From assembly GCA_001695595.3 (NCBI GenBank), contig MBPM02000029.1, forward strand, positions 761,739-825,738: a stretch of 64,000 bases of DNA, given 5' to 3'. The DNA is from Plasmopara viticola (taxonomy: Eukaryota > Oomycota > Peronosporomycetes > Peronosporales > Peronosporaceae). The translations under genes were made by a program, and so were the position numbers. The notes beneath the pieces are model-generated. The model was not told the origin of the DNA and ran no database searches. It was given only the letters and a program-made list of their open reading frames with translations. Positions 1-11,086 of the stretch are shown piece by piece; the stretch's first letter is position 1; every line of letters begins with the position of its first letter.

Positions 1-2855
1 ATAAGGTTCGACAGCTGTAAGTCCTCCGCATGGCATGTCATTACCGAAAGCCCAGAGATACAGAACAATAGCATCTTTTTACAGAGCTTACCACCACAAA
101 TCTTCATTTCGTTGCGGTAAACGTCTCGGCTAGAGGTACTTGCATGGTCACCAGCAATATTAGCTTTTATTGTAGTGAAAATATCCTTCTTCTCCTTGTC
201 AGTGAAATAGGCAAATCTGTCCGAGTTGGACTCAATCAGCTTCTAAAAATTTGAGAGACATGTTCTTACGAGCGGTGTTGTACCTCACACAGCTGATCAA
301 GATGTTGGCGTCGATGCAAGATTTTTGTTGATGGGATCAGCTGAAGCGGCATCAGCAATTAACTGAGAGTAGCACAGAATGCACAGATAGTTTGCTTTTG
401 TAGCAATGTATTTAAGTGATCGACTGTTGGATTAAAATTCTGCCTTTCCTTTACATCCTGACTCTTGTATCCACCCAATCGATTAGCTGAAAGCTGGAAT
501 ACAAGCGCCGATTTCTTATTCGTATATTAGAGATTGTCGAAGCAAGTCTTATACATGACATTCTCCGAACAGGTAGCGACACTCCATCCGTGAAAAAAAT
601 CAAATCAAATTGCTTGGGGACTTCTCGCGGAGCCTTGGTGATGAATAAGTTCACGTCTCATTCATTTTGTACCGGATCAGCAGGTCTTAGATCGAGTTCA
701 TCTCATAGTGTCCCCAGACGTATGATATACGCTAATAGTCATCAACGGTAAATTGTCCCACAGAGCTTGCTATCTAAATACTCCTCAGGCAATATAGTAG
801 TCTGATTTAGCACACTGAACGCGATTTACTCACACGGGAAAAGACCCTTGCCAAGACCACAATAATATCGAATTTTGTCCTCACCTTTGCAGACACCGAA
901 ATATGTTATAAGACAATTCTTGTAGCTGGTACCAGCCGGCACATAGTAGCTAGTATCGGGCATTTTTATGTCCGATGTAGCAATGCACATATAGCATGAA
1001 TTCTTGATGACAGGTTTGATGTTGTCCGTATCAATGACGGCAAAACATTCTTCTTGATCAGGTTGAAATCGTATCGATTATGATAAAACTAACTGCTGGA
1101 ACCCCCATCAAGCTGCTGCTTCAATCTGCCATAGTCAGACCGCTGTTTACCAAATCCGAGAGTCGAAGAAGCAGGCATACTTCCCTTTCTTAATCTAATG
1201 GTTCACATCTGGCATCTTGTTAATTTTAACAAGCACAGCACCAGGGATCTCCACACCAGTCAAGCCGTGAGCTTTGATAGATTTTTATATAAGCGATTTG
1301 TACTTACCGACATTGTACTGCTCATTCTTCACATATACACGACCGATGTATTCAAACATATCACATCTTTGGATCATCATTTACAAAGCAATGCACCTCC
1401 TTGGTTAAGCAGTCAGCTACTCTTTCTGACACAGGAATATATTCGTTCGTAAATACAGAACTTTTGTCGTGTCGAGCGGTAGGCTTTAGACTGGCCTTAA
1501 TGCTTTTAAAAATGAAGTGATCGATATACTGGTCAGATTTCTTGATCAAATCTTGGTTAGCGTTGATCGAATAGTGTTCGAGGCTGATCTATTAATAGTT
1601 GGTTTAGCTTAAAAAATTGATCTTAGCGAGCTCAAATTGATTTTTGCTATGGTCCCGTAGCTTAGCAGAAAAAACAAATATCATCCCACAAATTGAGCAT
1701 TGGTACTTGGACTGGAGCATATCAATGTTCTTGATGTATAAAGCATAATTCTCATGAGAAAGGATAACCATAGCCACCCCCTCTCTCTCCGGACGACTGA
1801 TACACTCAACAATACCGGTCTTTGCATCAATAGAGTAATCGTTATCACCTATTTTGAAATGTAGGAGATCAATTGGTCTAAAGCAACGAAACGGGCTAAG
1901 CATTAAAGTGATACCATTGCAAGAGCAGTAGCTCTTGATAAGTTTCTCAATCTTCTTAAGTCAAACGAGGGTCTTTCTTTACAACTGATCTAAGCACCAA
2001 GCAAAACAGTTGAACACACACTTGTTGTTGGTCTTAAGGAAGGCAATTTATTAGTGTTGTAGATTATCTTAAGGTCACTATTTTCAAGTGCATGATCACG
2101 GAAGTAGATGTAGATTTTGAACCCGGTAATTAAATTCAGCTTGTACTACTGGTTATTAGGTAGTTGAGTGTGCTAGCTAATTTTATCGATCTGATCTAGG
2201 AGATAAGTTTTCTTTTTACGAATATCGGATCAATTGGTGATAGCAACAGAGGTTAATATACGTAGGTATCAGCCAGATTTGGGTGTCAGTACTAAATATA
2301 GTCTTCATTCGCCAGGCTTACGAGATTGTAACCAAGAGCAATGTTCACTTAGTTTGACCAGCAAGAACGTTCTCCAGCCGGTCGTAGATCTCAGCAGGTC
2401 GGATACCTTCTTCAGGGTCTCGACAGAGATTTTGAACTGCTTAGCTTCCGGCTTCTGGTTGGTAGGGCGGAAAACGCTGTTATTTTAAACATCTTACCAC
2501 TTCTCCCGCGTACCTTTACACGTTAAAGGCTGTTTCAGCGAACAACATCAAAAGTCAATCTCATTAAACCTTCAAACTCGTATCTTGCCTATATATGCTT
2601 GGCGATGCCTACCCCTCGTAAAAGCTTCATGATTATTGGATCTTGTATCAGGATTGACTTTACATCTTACCCCATACAAAATCTAACCAATTTAAACAGG
2701 GTCTGTCACGCGTTTGCAACGAGCGATAATAATCTTGGATCTCGAGCTTTGACCCAAATAATTGTCTTGTCTTGTACTTGTCTTTTGCCTCCAATAACTG
2801 TTCTTGGGAGTAAAAAGCTTAATTTACTTCCGATACGATACCACACTTTAATAGG
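1..2855 (-). mobile_element. Maverick/Polinton-like element relic, DNA polymerase B side (left copy)
   Basis: This is the inverted partner of 47788-50659 and runs leftwards out of the window. Bases 1-75, read on the minus strand, encode the Maverick PolB motif A neighbourhood (LYLWAFGNDIPCGG). Further upstream on the minus strand are a degenerate zinc-finger-like stretch (YQCSICGMIFVF, about 1680-1715) and a block around 451-654 (FDLIFFTDGVSL) shared with the right copy. Frameshifts and stops occur throughout, so no functional protein is expected. In this family PolB is the protein-primed replicative polymerase of large virus-like DNA transposons. The copia element at 2856 interrupts the region upstream of PolB. 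Compared with the right copy, about 27 bp spanning the Maverick flank and the first bases of the LTR are missing here. Confidence 0.7.
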
Positions 2856-2999
2856 ACACCACTGACCGCATGTTGAACAGGCGGATGGCGTCACAGTATT
2901 TACGAGTATGTTACAGTAAGTAGATATATAATGGTAGGCGTTCATTGGTCTAGAAAATATATTCACTTCGGTTTTTACTTTCTAATCGACAGGTCAACA
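2856..2999 (+). repeat. 5' LTR of copia-1 (5' end truncated)
   Basis: Matches 7143-7289 through the shared core AACAGGCGGATGGCGTCAC and the stretch TATATTCACTTCGGTTTTTA, and ends in CAACA at 2999. The right-arm copy shows that the full LTR starts TGTTGGTATTACACC; those bases and about 16 bp of Maverick flank are deleted here. Confidence 0.85.
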
Positions 3000-3041
3000 G
3001 CCGCAACAAGCCTTTTCTCACAAGCAACGCCCTCGTCCACT

Positions 3042-4140
3042 ATGGCCAACAAGCGCCCGAAGTTCTCTAATTACCACTGGGAGTTCAACATGAGGATGAC
3101 CTTGGCGTGGAAGGGTCTCCTGGGACCTATCATGGTCGTCAAGGAAGGGAGTGACGTCACGGAAGCGTGGCTGGAAAATGGTACCAAGGCGCTGGGAATC
3201 ATCGCTCAAGGCGTTGAGATCCGGCACCAACCAAAATTTGGTCGGCTACGCGCGCCATGGAGGCGTGGGGAACCCTCTGCGATTTCTACAATCTCTCGAA
3301 TTTTCACAATCGTGTGATGATAAATCGTCGACTACATAATTCAAAACCACTGGTAATCGCTTGCAGATCAAGCTTGTTGAGCGCCAGCTTTGTAGTGCAT
3401 AAGTGAGTGGTACAACAAGATGGAAAGTAGGACAAACATGGCAGAGCATCTGTATTATTTTGACGAGCTAGTGGTGAGAAGACTACGTGAGAGCCAATTG
3501 ATGATTCACGCCAGCTAGTGGTACTTCTCCGCAGTCTACCTTTGGAGTATGACTAGATTTCATCGATTGTGGAGAATGCGAGGGTCATTTCGTTAATTGA
3601 AGTCAAGGAGAAGCTGCTGAAAGAATCAGAGAAGCTGCAGAGGAAATCAGCTACGGAGAAAGCGTTTCGCGTAAATGGAAATGCTAGCAGATTTAAAGAT
3701 AGACGGAACGATGGACGAAAGGGTGGTCCTTCACGCAAAAACGGCAAAGCCAAGGGCAAGGGCTTCAACTGTGACCAGTTTGGACACATGAAGCGGAACT
3801 GCCCGACCGGTAAAAGATTCAACAGCGACGACACGGTGTTTGCTGTTGGTGAAGGGAAGTCATTAGGATGGCTGATTGACAGTCAAGCAACTTCCCACAT
3901 GACCCCTCACAGGAAGGACTTGTTTGATTACAAGGGCCTAGAAGCATCGAAGGTACGATGGCAGACTGGAAGAAGCTGCTTGCTAAAGGAGTCGATACGG
4001 TGAATCTGACTGGTTTGGACGGAATGGGCATTCGCATGGTTAAAGCTCTGCACATTCCCGGACTCGACAGAAGGTTGTAGTCAGTTGGCAAGCTGGCAGA
4101 GCTTGTAATGAGTGTGGAGTTTTCGTGTTCGTCATGCATC
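3042..4140 (+). pseudogene. copia-1 gag, zinc knuckle and protease (broken)
   Basis: Gag starts at the ATG at 3042 (MANKRPKFSNYHWEF) and runs open to 3317 before stops begin. The second open piece (3569-4003) carries a lysine-rich linker, a knuckle at about 3761-3803 (NCDQFGHMKRNC) and the protease start at about 3870-3905 (WLIDSQATSHMT). The knuckle has lost its first cysteine: the C-x2-C pair is G-x2-C. The protease active-site triad normally read as DSG is DSQ. The right-arm copy shares the lost cysteine and also lacks the glycine. A catalytically active protein is unlikely. Confidence 0.85.
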
Positions 4141-4228
4141 ATCTGGAACAAGAAGCAAGCAATTGCGTCGGGCACAAAAGTTGGGTAGTCGTATTTGCTT
4201 GACTGTGAGCTAGAAGAAGCATCTCTCG

Positions 4229-5187
4229 TTGAATATTCCGGGGCTGACAATCAGTGAGAGTTTTGGCATGCATGCATGGGGCACCCCAGCAAGGTTGTGC
4301 AGGACACAGCGATTAACTAATGGTATCCCAGATATCAAGCAAAGTGTGGAAACATTGTGCGCCGGGTGTTTGAAGGGCAAGCATACGGTCACGGTGTTTC
4401 CGTCTCGTTCGATGACAAAGACGACACGTGTGTTGGAGCGTGTTCACACAGATATCATGGGGCCAATGAGCACTTTCTCGAAGGGTGGTGTCAGAGTACG
4501 TTCTTACGTTTGTGGATGATTTTTTCACGATATGTTGAGCTTTTTCTGGTCAAGAGCAAAAGTGACGTGGCAAATTCAAGGATTAACTGACGTTAAAAAA
4601 AAAATCGGTGGGGTGTACGACTAAGCTGTTTGCGATTCGACAACGGAACCGAGTGTGTGAACAAGAAAATGGCTGGTATATGCTAAGAGAACGGCAAAGT
4701 ACACCAGCGCTCCGTTCCATACGGCCCTCAGTAGAAAGGAGTGGCGGAGCGTATGATCAGAAATATCATGGAGAAAGTCCGCAGCATGTTACACTACAAG
4801 AGCGTTTCGACGGAATAGTGGATGGAAACGGTAAATACAGCGGTTTATTTAACTAATCGCTCCAGCAATACGGTCCATCCTGACATCACGCCGTACGAGC
4901 TAGCCTTTAAGATGAAGCCTCAAATGGATCACCTGCGTGTATTTGGTTCGCAAGGCTACGCTCATACTGACGATGAGAAACGGACCAAACTGAAACCTAA
5001 GAGTTTCAAGTGTATGTTTCTCGGCTATGCAGAGAATGTCAAGGGCTATCGCGTGTTTGACTTTGAAGATGCCAAGAATAAAGTGACCCGCTCTGTAAAG
5101 TTGAATAAGCGTGAGGTGGGCGGTATTTACGACACGCAAGAGCTCACGCCGGAACCAATTATTCAAGTAATGAAGGATGGCGATTAA
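4229..5187 (+). pseudogene. copia-1 integrase (broken)
   Basis: Shows the pre-integrase zinc-binding cysteines (ETLCAGCLKGKH, about 4348-4385), the first catalytic aspartate context (VHTDIMGPM, about 4440-4466), then a stretch interrupted by stops and frameshifts. An open C-terminal part at 4822-5187 carries the typical copia sequence NRSSNTVHPDITPYE and MFLGYAENVKGYRVFDFE. The second catalytic Asp and the Glu are easier to see in the right-arm copy (RFDNGTEC, VAERMNR). The inverted-repeat homology stops at the end of this segment. Confidence 0.85.
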
Positions 5188-5205
5188 GTCAATGTTCAGC
5201 ATCAA

Positions 5206-7129
5206 GTGGATCGACAGCCAGTTCCAGACGATCCCATGGGAGCTGTTGAAGAGAAAGTCCTATATATCGAAATGAATGATGTGGATCGTACGCCAAGCGC
5301 CATTAATCAGCGACTAATGACTTCTGAGAGCCCTGTACAAAACAGGTTTAAGCTAACGAAGTTTCATCAACCGTCTCAAGTGCAACAAGAAGATCGTTAT
5401 GTGTTTTGGCTTGAAGTGAAGCGAACAAGAATAAGACGTGAGCCGGTGCCAGTGCTAAGAGACGGCTTCGATGATAAAGAGTCGATAGAAGACAGTGAAG
5501 GCTTACCGACTCCGAAGCGTGCTAGGATTGACGAAGATGGACTAATTGCAGAAGCCGTTCTTGCCTACGCCGTGAGTATTGACGATGATTAGGACTCACC
5601 GATTACGTATGCGTAAGCAATGGCAAGCGACGATGCAATAAAATGGCGTAAAGCAATGAATGCTGAGCTTCGTTCTGATAAAGAAAATCAAACGTGGACA
5701 TTGAAGCCATGAGGGAAGATTGGACGCACAATTGGATCACGATGGGTATTTGCCAAGAAGCGTGATTAAAATGGCGCTATTGTGCGATACAAGGCACGTC
5801 TGGTCACGAAAGGCTTTTAGCAGAAGTATGGCGTCGACAACATGAATTCGATCTAAAAAATTCTCGCAGTATGTGCTGAATGCGACTATCAAATGAACAG
5901 CTGGACGTCGACACGGCTTTTTCTAATAGCGTGTCGACGAAAAGCGTTTTTATGGAAGTTTTGCTTGGTGTTAACAGTGCTCAAGGATACATATGTCAAC
6001 TAAACAAGGCTACGTACGGACTGAAGCAAGCAACAAGTGCCTGGAACAAGACAATACATCGTATATTCGTCAGGGGTGGCTTCAAGAGTTGCGGGGCAAA
6101 TCAATGTGTTTATGTCAAGAGCACTAACGAAGGCTTTGCTTACGTTGGACTATATGTGGATGACATGATTATCGCAGCAAGAACCAGCAAAGAACTAAAT
6201 CAAGTAAAGGAAGTACTCAAGAATGCCTTTAAGATGAAGGAGCCGGGAAGGCGTATTTCATTTCAGGTATGGAAACTGATCACGACAGGTCAGCTGGAAC
6301 ATTGTTGATCAAGCAGACTCGCTACATCGACGACGTGGTCAAGCGATCAATCAACAAGGTGCCAAGAGCGGTGGTAACCCATGCGTATCGAATTGAAGTT
6401 GTCGTCAAAGCAGTCATCAACAACGGAAGAGGGACGGTCGACAATGCGGTCAAAGCCCTATCGCTCTTTGATTGGATGCTTGCTGTACATACGACATGTA
6501 CTCGGCCGGATATTGCTAACGTGGTGACACAGCTATCCTGTTTTCTGGAGAACCCGGGACTACAACATTTAAGCGCAGCAATACGAGTAGTTCAGTATCT
6601 AAAGACCACGCGTCAAACGGTATCGTCTATCGAGGAGGTGGAAGCAATGCGGTTAAAGCATATTCGGATGCAGATTGGGGCAGCAACACAGATGACAGCC
6701 GCTCGGTCTCGGGAGTAATGGTCAAGATTGCGAGCGCACCAGTGGTTTTTCAAGTCGAAGTACCAGCGGACAGTTGCGCTGCGCTCAGCGGAAGCTGAGT
6801 ATATGGCTTATGTACACAAGAAGTTTTTTGGACGCGGACAATGCTAAAGGACATGGGTTTCGAGCAAGTTGAAGGAACACAGGTTTGGAAAGACAATCAA
6901 GGTGTTATCGCGTTGGCCAATAACGCCGGATACCATGCTAGCACGAAGCATGCGGACATCAAGCACCAATAAGATCGTGCAACAAGGACTGTTGAAGATC
7001 GACTATATCGACACGACGAGTCAGCTTGCTAATGTACTGACGAAGGCACTTGAAACGAAGATGCTGAAGTATCTGCGCGAAGCTTTCGAAACCAAAACCA
7101 AGTCAGCACCAAAGCACACACAGCATTAG
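5206..7129 (+). pseudogene. copia-1 linker, reverse transcriptase and RNase H (broken)
   Basis: An acidic linker is open at 5206-5592. Reverse transcriptase begins around 5640. The open piece 5880-6308 has the copia signatures QLDVDTAF, CQLNKATYGLKQA and the catalytic box LYVDDMII at about 6150. The thumb/connection piece follows in another frame (TCTRPDIANVVTQLS, about 6495-6540). The RNase H tail lies at 6869-7129 (QLANVLTKALETKMLKYL). Frameshifts separate all pieces and stops lie within 5590-5880. This 3' half is absent from the right-arm copy. Confidence 0.88.
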
Positions 7130-7142
7130 CGGTGAGTGGGAG

Positions 7143-7289
7143 TGTTGAAATTACACCGCTGAATACATGCTAAACAGGCGGATGGCGTCACAGTATTTGC
7201 GAGTACGTCACAGTAACTAGTTACATAGCAGTAGCCGTTCATTGATCTCGATAAATATATTCACTTCGGTTTTTACTTTCTACTCAACA
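7143..7289 (+). repeat. 3' LTR of copia-1
   Basis: A 147-bp LTR beginning TGTTGA and ending TCAACA, preceded by a purine-rich tract. It shares its core with 2856-2999. It is followed immediately by GTCCT, the candidate target-site duplication, and then by the CRN relic. Confidence 0.88.
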
Positions 7290-8563
7290 GTCCTTCACTT
7301 CTAATGGCGGCTCTGGCAACCGACTCCTGTACTTTCGTCTCACTATAAGAAGCCCGACCACGGTCTTGACACTCTTTACAGAAAAATTCTGCGATCTTTG
7401 ACTAGCGCAGTATCTTGTCGCTGAGCTTCCATTGCGCCTTCCGGGCTCCAGAATACTGGAGTAAGCGTATGCATTCAGCAAAAAATGCAAACAAGCTTCA
7501 GCAAAAAATGCAAACAAGATTCACCACTGGCGACCTTAAAGTTTTCGGATCCACGACTTGTAATCTTCTACTGACAGCATGGAGTAGATCGTCTTTGCAA
7601 TCCTTTTCACTGATTCTCGGGTAGGAATATCGTGCTCCAAATACATCGTTGCATCAACTCGCTCGACTTTATCATCCAGATTCCTAGAGAAGTACCATTC
7701 CGTGACAATGCTGAAAAGTTTCGTCACGTGTTCGATACCCGCGTGCACTTCGCACCCTACGTAAGCCTTTACAAGGAGCCTGCTCAAAATTGTCTCGTTT
7801 TGCCTCGACGATGCAGACACATTTACTGCCGCGTAAAATCACATTTACAAAAGATCCTCTTCTATATACACATTTCCCGGCAGCTGTTTTTTCGGCGAGA
7901 ATTCAGACTTTTCCATCAAAAGTCCACAAACGCGGGCAAGTACTGGAACAATGAAGTGAAGCCTTTTCGCTTCTTTTTCGGTCACGATTTCTCCAAAAAA
8001 AGGAGGTATGCACGAAGCACATCATTTTTCGCTTTCGAAGACTTACGATGACTGCTCATGGTGACGCGCTCTTATCACCCTGTCGACATCGTTGTATGAA
8101 ACGTAGGAGTACCCTGTCGACGACTCACCAGCAGCATTGACTTTTGCTCTTTTGCTCCATTCAAGTATTTCGTTCATTTCTTCCCATCGCTTTTTGCGCT
8201 TGGGACGGGGTTTATAAATTGCAGCGGCAGCTAATGGTAGGCGTTGACCACCAGCACGCGAACTACGTCATCTCCCAGCGAGACACCACCTAAACGAGTC
8301 GTCTTACTTAGCTTCCACGACGCACGCATGATCAAGCACGCTGACGCGTCGAAGCAACGTTTCGAGGCCTTCGTTGTTCGGCAGCCACGCGCCGTCTTTC
8401 TTCGCCAGGGAGAGCTGCAGTTTGTCTGCGTCGACCTCCTTGTAGTCGTTCGGCTTTTTCGTCTTGACCGCGTCCTGTAACGCCGAAACCGACTCAGTAA
8501 CGTCTATATTCACTTGAACGCGCTGCCTGCCACACCAAGAATAGCCCAGAAGAGATTTACCAT
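7290..8563 (-). pseudogene. Crinkler (CRN) family effector relic
   Basis: CRN proteins are oomycete host-translocated, nucleus-acting effectors with a ubiquitin-like N-terminal domain, a DWL domain and variable C-termini. The ATG at 8563 opens a start typical of the family (MVNLFWAILGVAGSAF). A one-base loss then shifts the frame. The next frame carries VDADKLQLSLAKKDGAWL, an LSLAK variant of the LxLFLAK motif, at about 8380-8435. A DWL-end-like stretch (DDVVRVLVVNAY) lies near 8240-8275. Farther down, the frame to 7536 is open except for two stops within three codons at about 7835-7845, and the C-terminal domain is one I do not recognise. After one more stop near 7536 the same frame runs into the copia LTR at 7289, so the original 3' end may have been cut by that insertion. 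With frameshifts and stops it is best called a pseudogene. Confidence 0.82.
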
Positions 8564-8911
8564 ATCTGGAATTCAGGAATTTCTGGACGTATTTAAGCGG
8601 AAAGAAAGGCGTGTCACATAGACTTCCAACCAATAGTGAGACGCGCCGCTTTGTACTGTTCCTTGTGAGTAAATAAGTTGCATACAACTTTGGCTCGCTT
8701 TCACTTTTGGAGTAAGGGCGCTTTTAAGGTAATCGAAAGGTTGGGTTGTCAGAGTTGTAGCATTGCACTAGAAACGGTAGGCCTTGTTTTCTATGTCAAA
8801 TAAAGCTACGAAAGAAATTGCCCAGTGTTATACTATTACTTACCGAGGTTTTCCCACTAACGACTTAGTCTACTGACAAGAATAATACTACAACATTGCA
8901 TGCTCTTTACG
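8564..8911. other. Intergenic gap between CRN relic and carnitine acyltransferase
   Basis: About 350 bp. It holds the 5' flank of the CRN relic and the 3' flank of the acyltransferase gene. A minus-strand open stretch runs to 8687 but is upstream of the CRN start and has no recognisable product. If the CRN belongs to the neighbouring Maverick, the element boundary must lie here; I see no obvious terminal inverted repeat. Confidence 0.5.
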
Positions 8912-10990
8912 TCACAGAAGCGGTTTGCCGACGGGGTCGATAGCTGCCACCGCCTTAGTCTCAGTGGGCTGGCAGCCATCGTCGAAAAAGCCGTAACCCT
9001 TAAACGCTGCCTGGGCTGTCTTTTTCTTAGCGGCGGTGCTGTGGGGAAAACAAATTTCCTCCTCGTGCATCAGTAGGTCCTGCACCCGCAGCAAGTACGA
9101 CTCGAGGTTTTTGAGGTAGCGCTCAGTCTGACGGTGCCGCGAAGACGCACAAAATTGAATACCCTCGTCTTTAATGATGTAACCGATACCAAAGCCGTCA
9201 GGCACGACAGGGCCGAAGCCAAATAGCCGCAGACTTGGATTGCCACAGTTGCTCGTAGACAGCACCGAGTGATTTAGCTTGCGCCATGCATCGTCTGCAA
9301 ACAAGGCTGGAGTGCATTTGCTACTGTCGGCCGCTTTCTCGCGTTGCCAAAGACATTCAAGTGCATAAAGGTGGCGTTCCGGGCCTTTGCCAGCCGCACA
9401 GTCGCGTACATTGGCGACATGAACGCGAATGGCTTTACGCAGCGACCCAATCTTTTCAAGCGGTGGCGTTTCTGAGAAAAATGTTTTAACAAATTCAAGT
9501 GCGTCGGTCGTCATGGCACGTGCAGCTTCCGTGCGTCCATGCAAGAAGCGCTTCGTCAACACGGGCTCGTAGATGCACGGCGCACTACCATACTGAAAAT
9601 AGTATGCGGCCACGAAAGCCATTTGCACAAATGCGTCCGGGCTCATGTTGTGCTGGGTAATAAATAACTTTCCAAACGCCGTAAATTCGAGCACTTTCAC
9701 CTCATTCTGCAGCATTAGGTCTGTAAGCTGAGCTTCTGCAAACTTAATTCCATCCCGCAAGTCATGATCAAGCTTCCACTTGAGCTTGTGTGGCTGCACA
9801 CGTGGACAGTTAAGTGCACCAGGCGGACTCAAATGTGGCGCGCGATAGGACGCCTCAAGGAAGGCATAGTTGCCTGCACGAATGGACTGTGCAAAGCGAA
9901 TGATTGTGTCCGTAAACATGTCAGACACAAAGCGGAGCACAGTGTGGCCGTCGACAAAGGCGTGCTCGAAATTGCACCCCGCTACGCCATTCTCACAAAC
10001 AATGAGTTGAAGCTTGTCATACCAGCGGTTCATACACGTGCCCGTCTGCACGCCGTCGTCCGTGATGCTGTAAGTTCCATGCAGTACCGTGGCTGCAAAT
10101 GCCGCCGCATCAGGAGGTGACGTAGTGTCTAGACAGACTAAGAATAGCGCACGGTCAATCACGGCCAATGTGTCTTTGTTCTGAGCCTGTAGCTTGGTGC
10201 GCAGTGTAGCCCACTTTGCACGACATTCGGTAGTGAGCACACCCACTGCATTAGACGCAATTTTAACGTCATCCGCCTTCCGTGCGTCTTCGTAAATAGC
10301 CTTGAGATTTGCGATTAACTCTCGCTCTGTAAGAGCTGTGACACCGTCCTCCCAAATCACATCAAACCAGTAGAACTGGTTGCGACAGACTACGACGATA
10401 TGCTTTGACAGCTCGTCCACAATCACATTGTCAGCACCAGCAGAAGGAATTCGCGCACAGCCAAAGAGGCACTTGTACTGATGCATGCATAGCGCCATGT
10501 TGCCACGCCACATGTCAGGCTCAAGCGTACCGCGACGCAATGCGTTAACAAACTTGAGGGCACCCAGCACGAGCGATGCGGCACGAGAGAGATGGTGATT
10601 GCGTGAAGGAGTGGGGTCGTCTTCCAAGACGAAGAAAGGATTGACATTAAGCACAACAGAGCTGCGGTGGTTGAGATAGGCCTCGTACCAAAACTCCTCA
10701 ATGTATGAAAGTTGATCCTTGTCGTAGTCAAGCAATTGTTGGTGCAGTCGCGGTCCATCAGTGGCTAAAAAGTCTTCAACACTACGCTCCGTCTGCTGCT
10801 GCTCCTCACTAGTCTGTAGAGCCTTCACAGACGCCAAAAAACGTCGACATGTGTCCTCGAGATCGGGGATCGGCAACTTAGGCAGCGACGTCTGATGGCG
10901 AAACGTCGTCGACTCTGCGTCAGAAGGTGGATGCCAAGAGGCAGGAGAGTCGCTTGAGCCGCCTTCCGACACGACATCGGTGACCACCAT
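8912..10990 (-). CDS. Carnitine O-acyltransferase (choline/carnitine acyltransferase family)
   Basis: A complete 692-residue frame, ATG at 10990, no intron needed. The family transfers acyl groups between CoA and carnitine for shuttling across peroxisomal or mitochondrial membranes. Visible features: the N-terminal signature SLPKLPIPDLEDTCRRF (about residues 34-50); the catalytic histidine in NFEHAFVDGHTVLRF (about residue 342); the carnitine-site region VLTKRFLHGRTEA; and the C-terminal LSTSNCGNPSLRLFGFGP with the conserved Ser-Thr-Ser, followed by GFGIGYIIKDEGIQFCASS. Length fits carnitine acetyl/octanoyl-type enzymes. I see no obvious N-terminal transit helix, and the C-terminus (KPLL) is not a clear PTS1, so the compartment is uncertain. 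Substrate length cannot be read from the sequence. This is the only long conserved gene in the window with a wholly intact frame. It lies 96 bp downstream of the IML1 stop on the same strand. Confidence 0.95.
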   Translation of the reverse strand: MVVTDVVSEGGSSDSPASWHPPSDAESTTFRHQTSLPKLPIPDLEDTCRRFLASVKALQTSEEQQQTERSVEDFLATDGPRLHQQLLDYDKDQLSYIEEFWYEAYLNHRSSVVLNVNPFFVLEDDPTPSRNHHLSRAASLVLGALKFVNALRRGTLEPDMWRGNMALCMHQYKCLFGCARIPSAGADNVIVDELSKHIVVVCRNQFYWFDVIWEDGVTALTERELIANLKAIYEDARKADDVKIASNAVGVLTTECRAKWATLRTKLQAQNKDTLAVIDRALFLVCLDTTSPPDAAAFAATVLHGTYSITDDGVQTGTCMNRWYDKLQLIVCENGVAGCNFEHAFVDGHTVLRFVSDMFTDTIIRFAQSIRAGNYAFLEASYRAPHLSPPGALNCPRVQPHKLKWKLDHDLRDGIKFAEAQLTDLMLQNEVKVLEFTAFGKLFITQHNMSPDAFVQMAFVAAYYFQYGSAPCIYEPVLTKRFLHGRTEAARAMTTDALEFVKTFFSETPPLEKIGSLRKAIRVHVANVRDCAAGKGPERHLYALECLWQREKAADSSKCTPALFADDAWRKLNHSVLSTSNCGNPSLRLFGFGPVVPDGFGIGYIIKDEGIQFCASSRHRQTERYLKNLESYLLRVQDLLMHEEEICFPHSTAAKKKTAQAAFKGYGFFDDGCQPTETKAVAAIDPVGKPLL

Positions 10991-11086
10991 CGTGGCTACA
11001 AAGTTGCTAAAAGATTGAATAACATTTTAAACCTGTATAAATTAATGTGCCTTGAACACGGTACTAGCAGCCTATTCTATGTAAGA

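Larger units (their letters stand above)
1..5187. repeat. Left arm of a 5.2 kb inverted duplication
   Basis: Position 1 pairs with about 50659 and position 5187 with about 45496 on the opposite strand. Matches are continuous through the Maverick relic, the copia 5' LTR, gag, protease and integrase. For example the reverse complement of the first 20 bases is found at 50640-50659. The two arms differ by scattered substitutions and small indels; I did not compute an identity. The outer end of this arm lies off the window; the inner end falls between the copia integrase and reverse transcriptase. Confidence 0.9.
2856..7289 (+). mobile_element. Ty1/copia LTR retrotransposon, degenerate (copia-1)
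   Basis: The domain order gag, CCHC-type knuckle, aspartic protease, integrase, reverse transcriptase, RNase H is that of Ty1/copia. Two related LTRs bound it. The 3' LTR begins TGTTGA and ends TCAACA; the 5' LTR has lost its first bases. The frame is broken by many stops and shifts. A candidate 5-bp target duplication is seen if the intact 5' flank of the right-arm copy (gccct) is compared with the 3' flank here (gtcct), one transition apart. The purine-rich GGTGAGTGGGAG before the 3' LTR is a plausible polypurine tract. The element lies in Maverick DNA on its 5' side and abuts the CRN relic on its 3' side. Confidence 0.9.
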
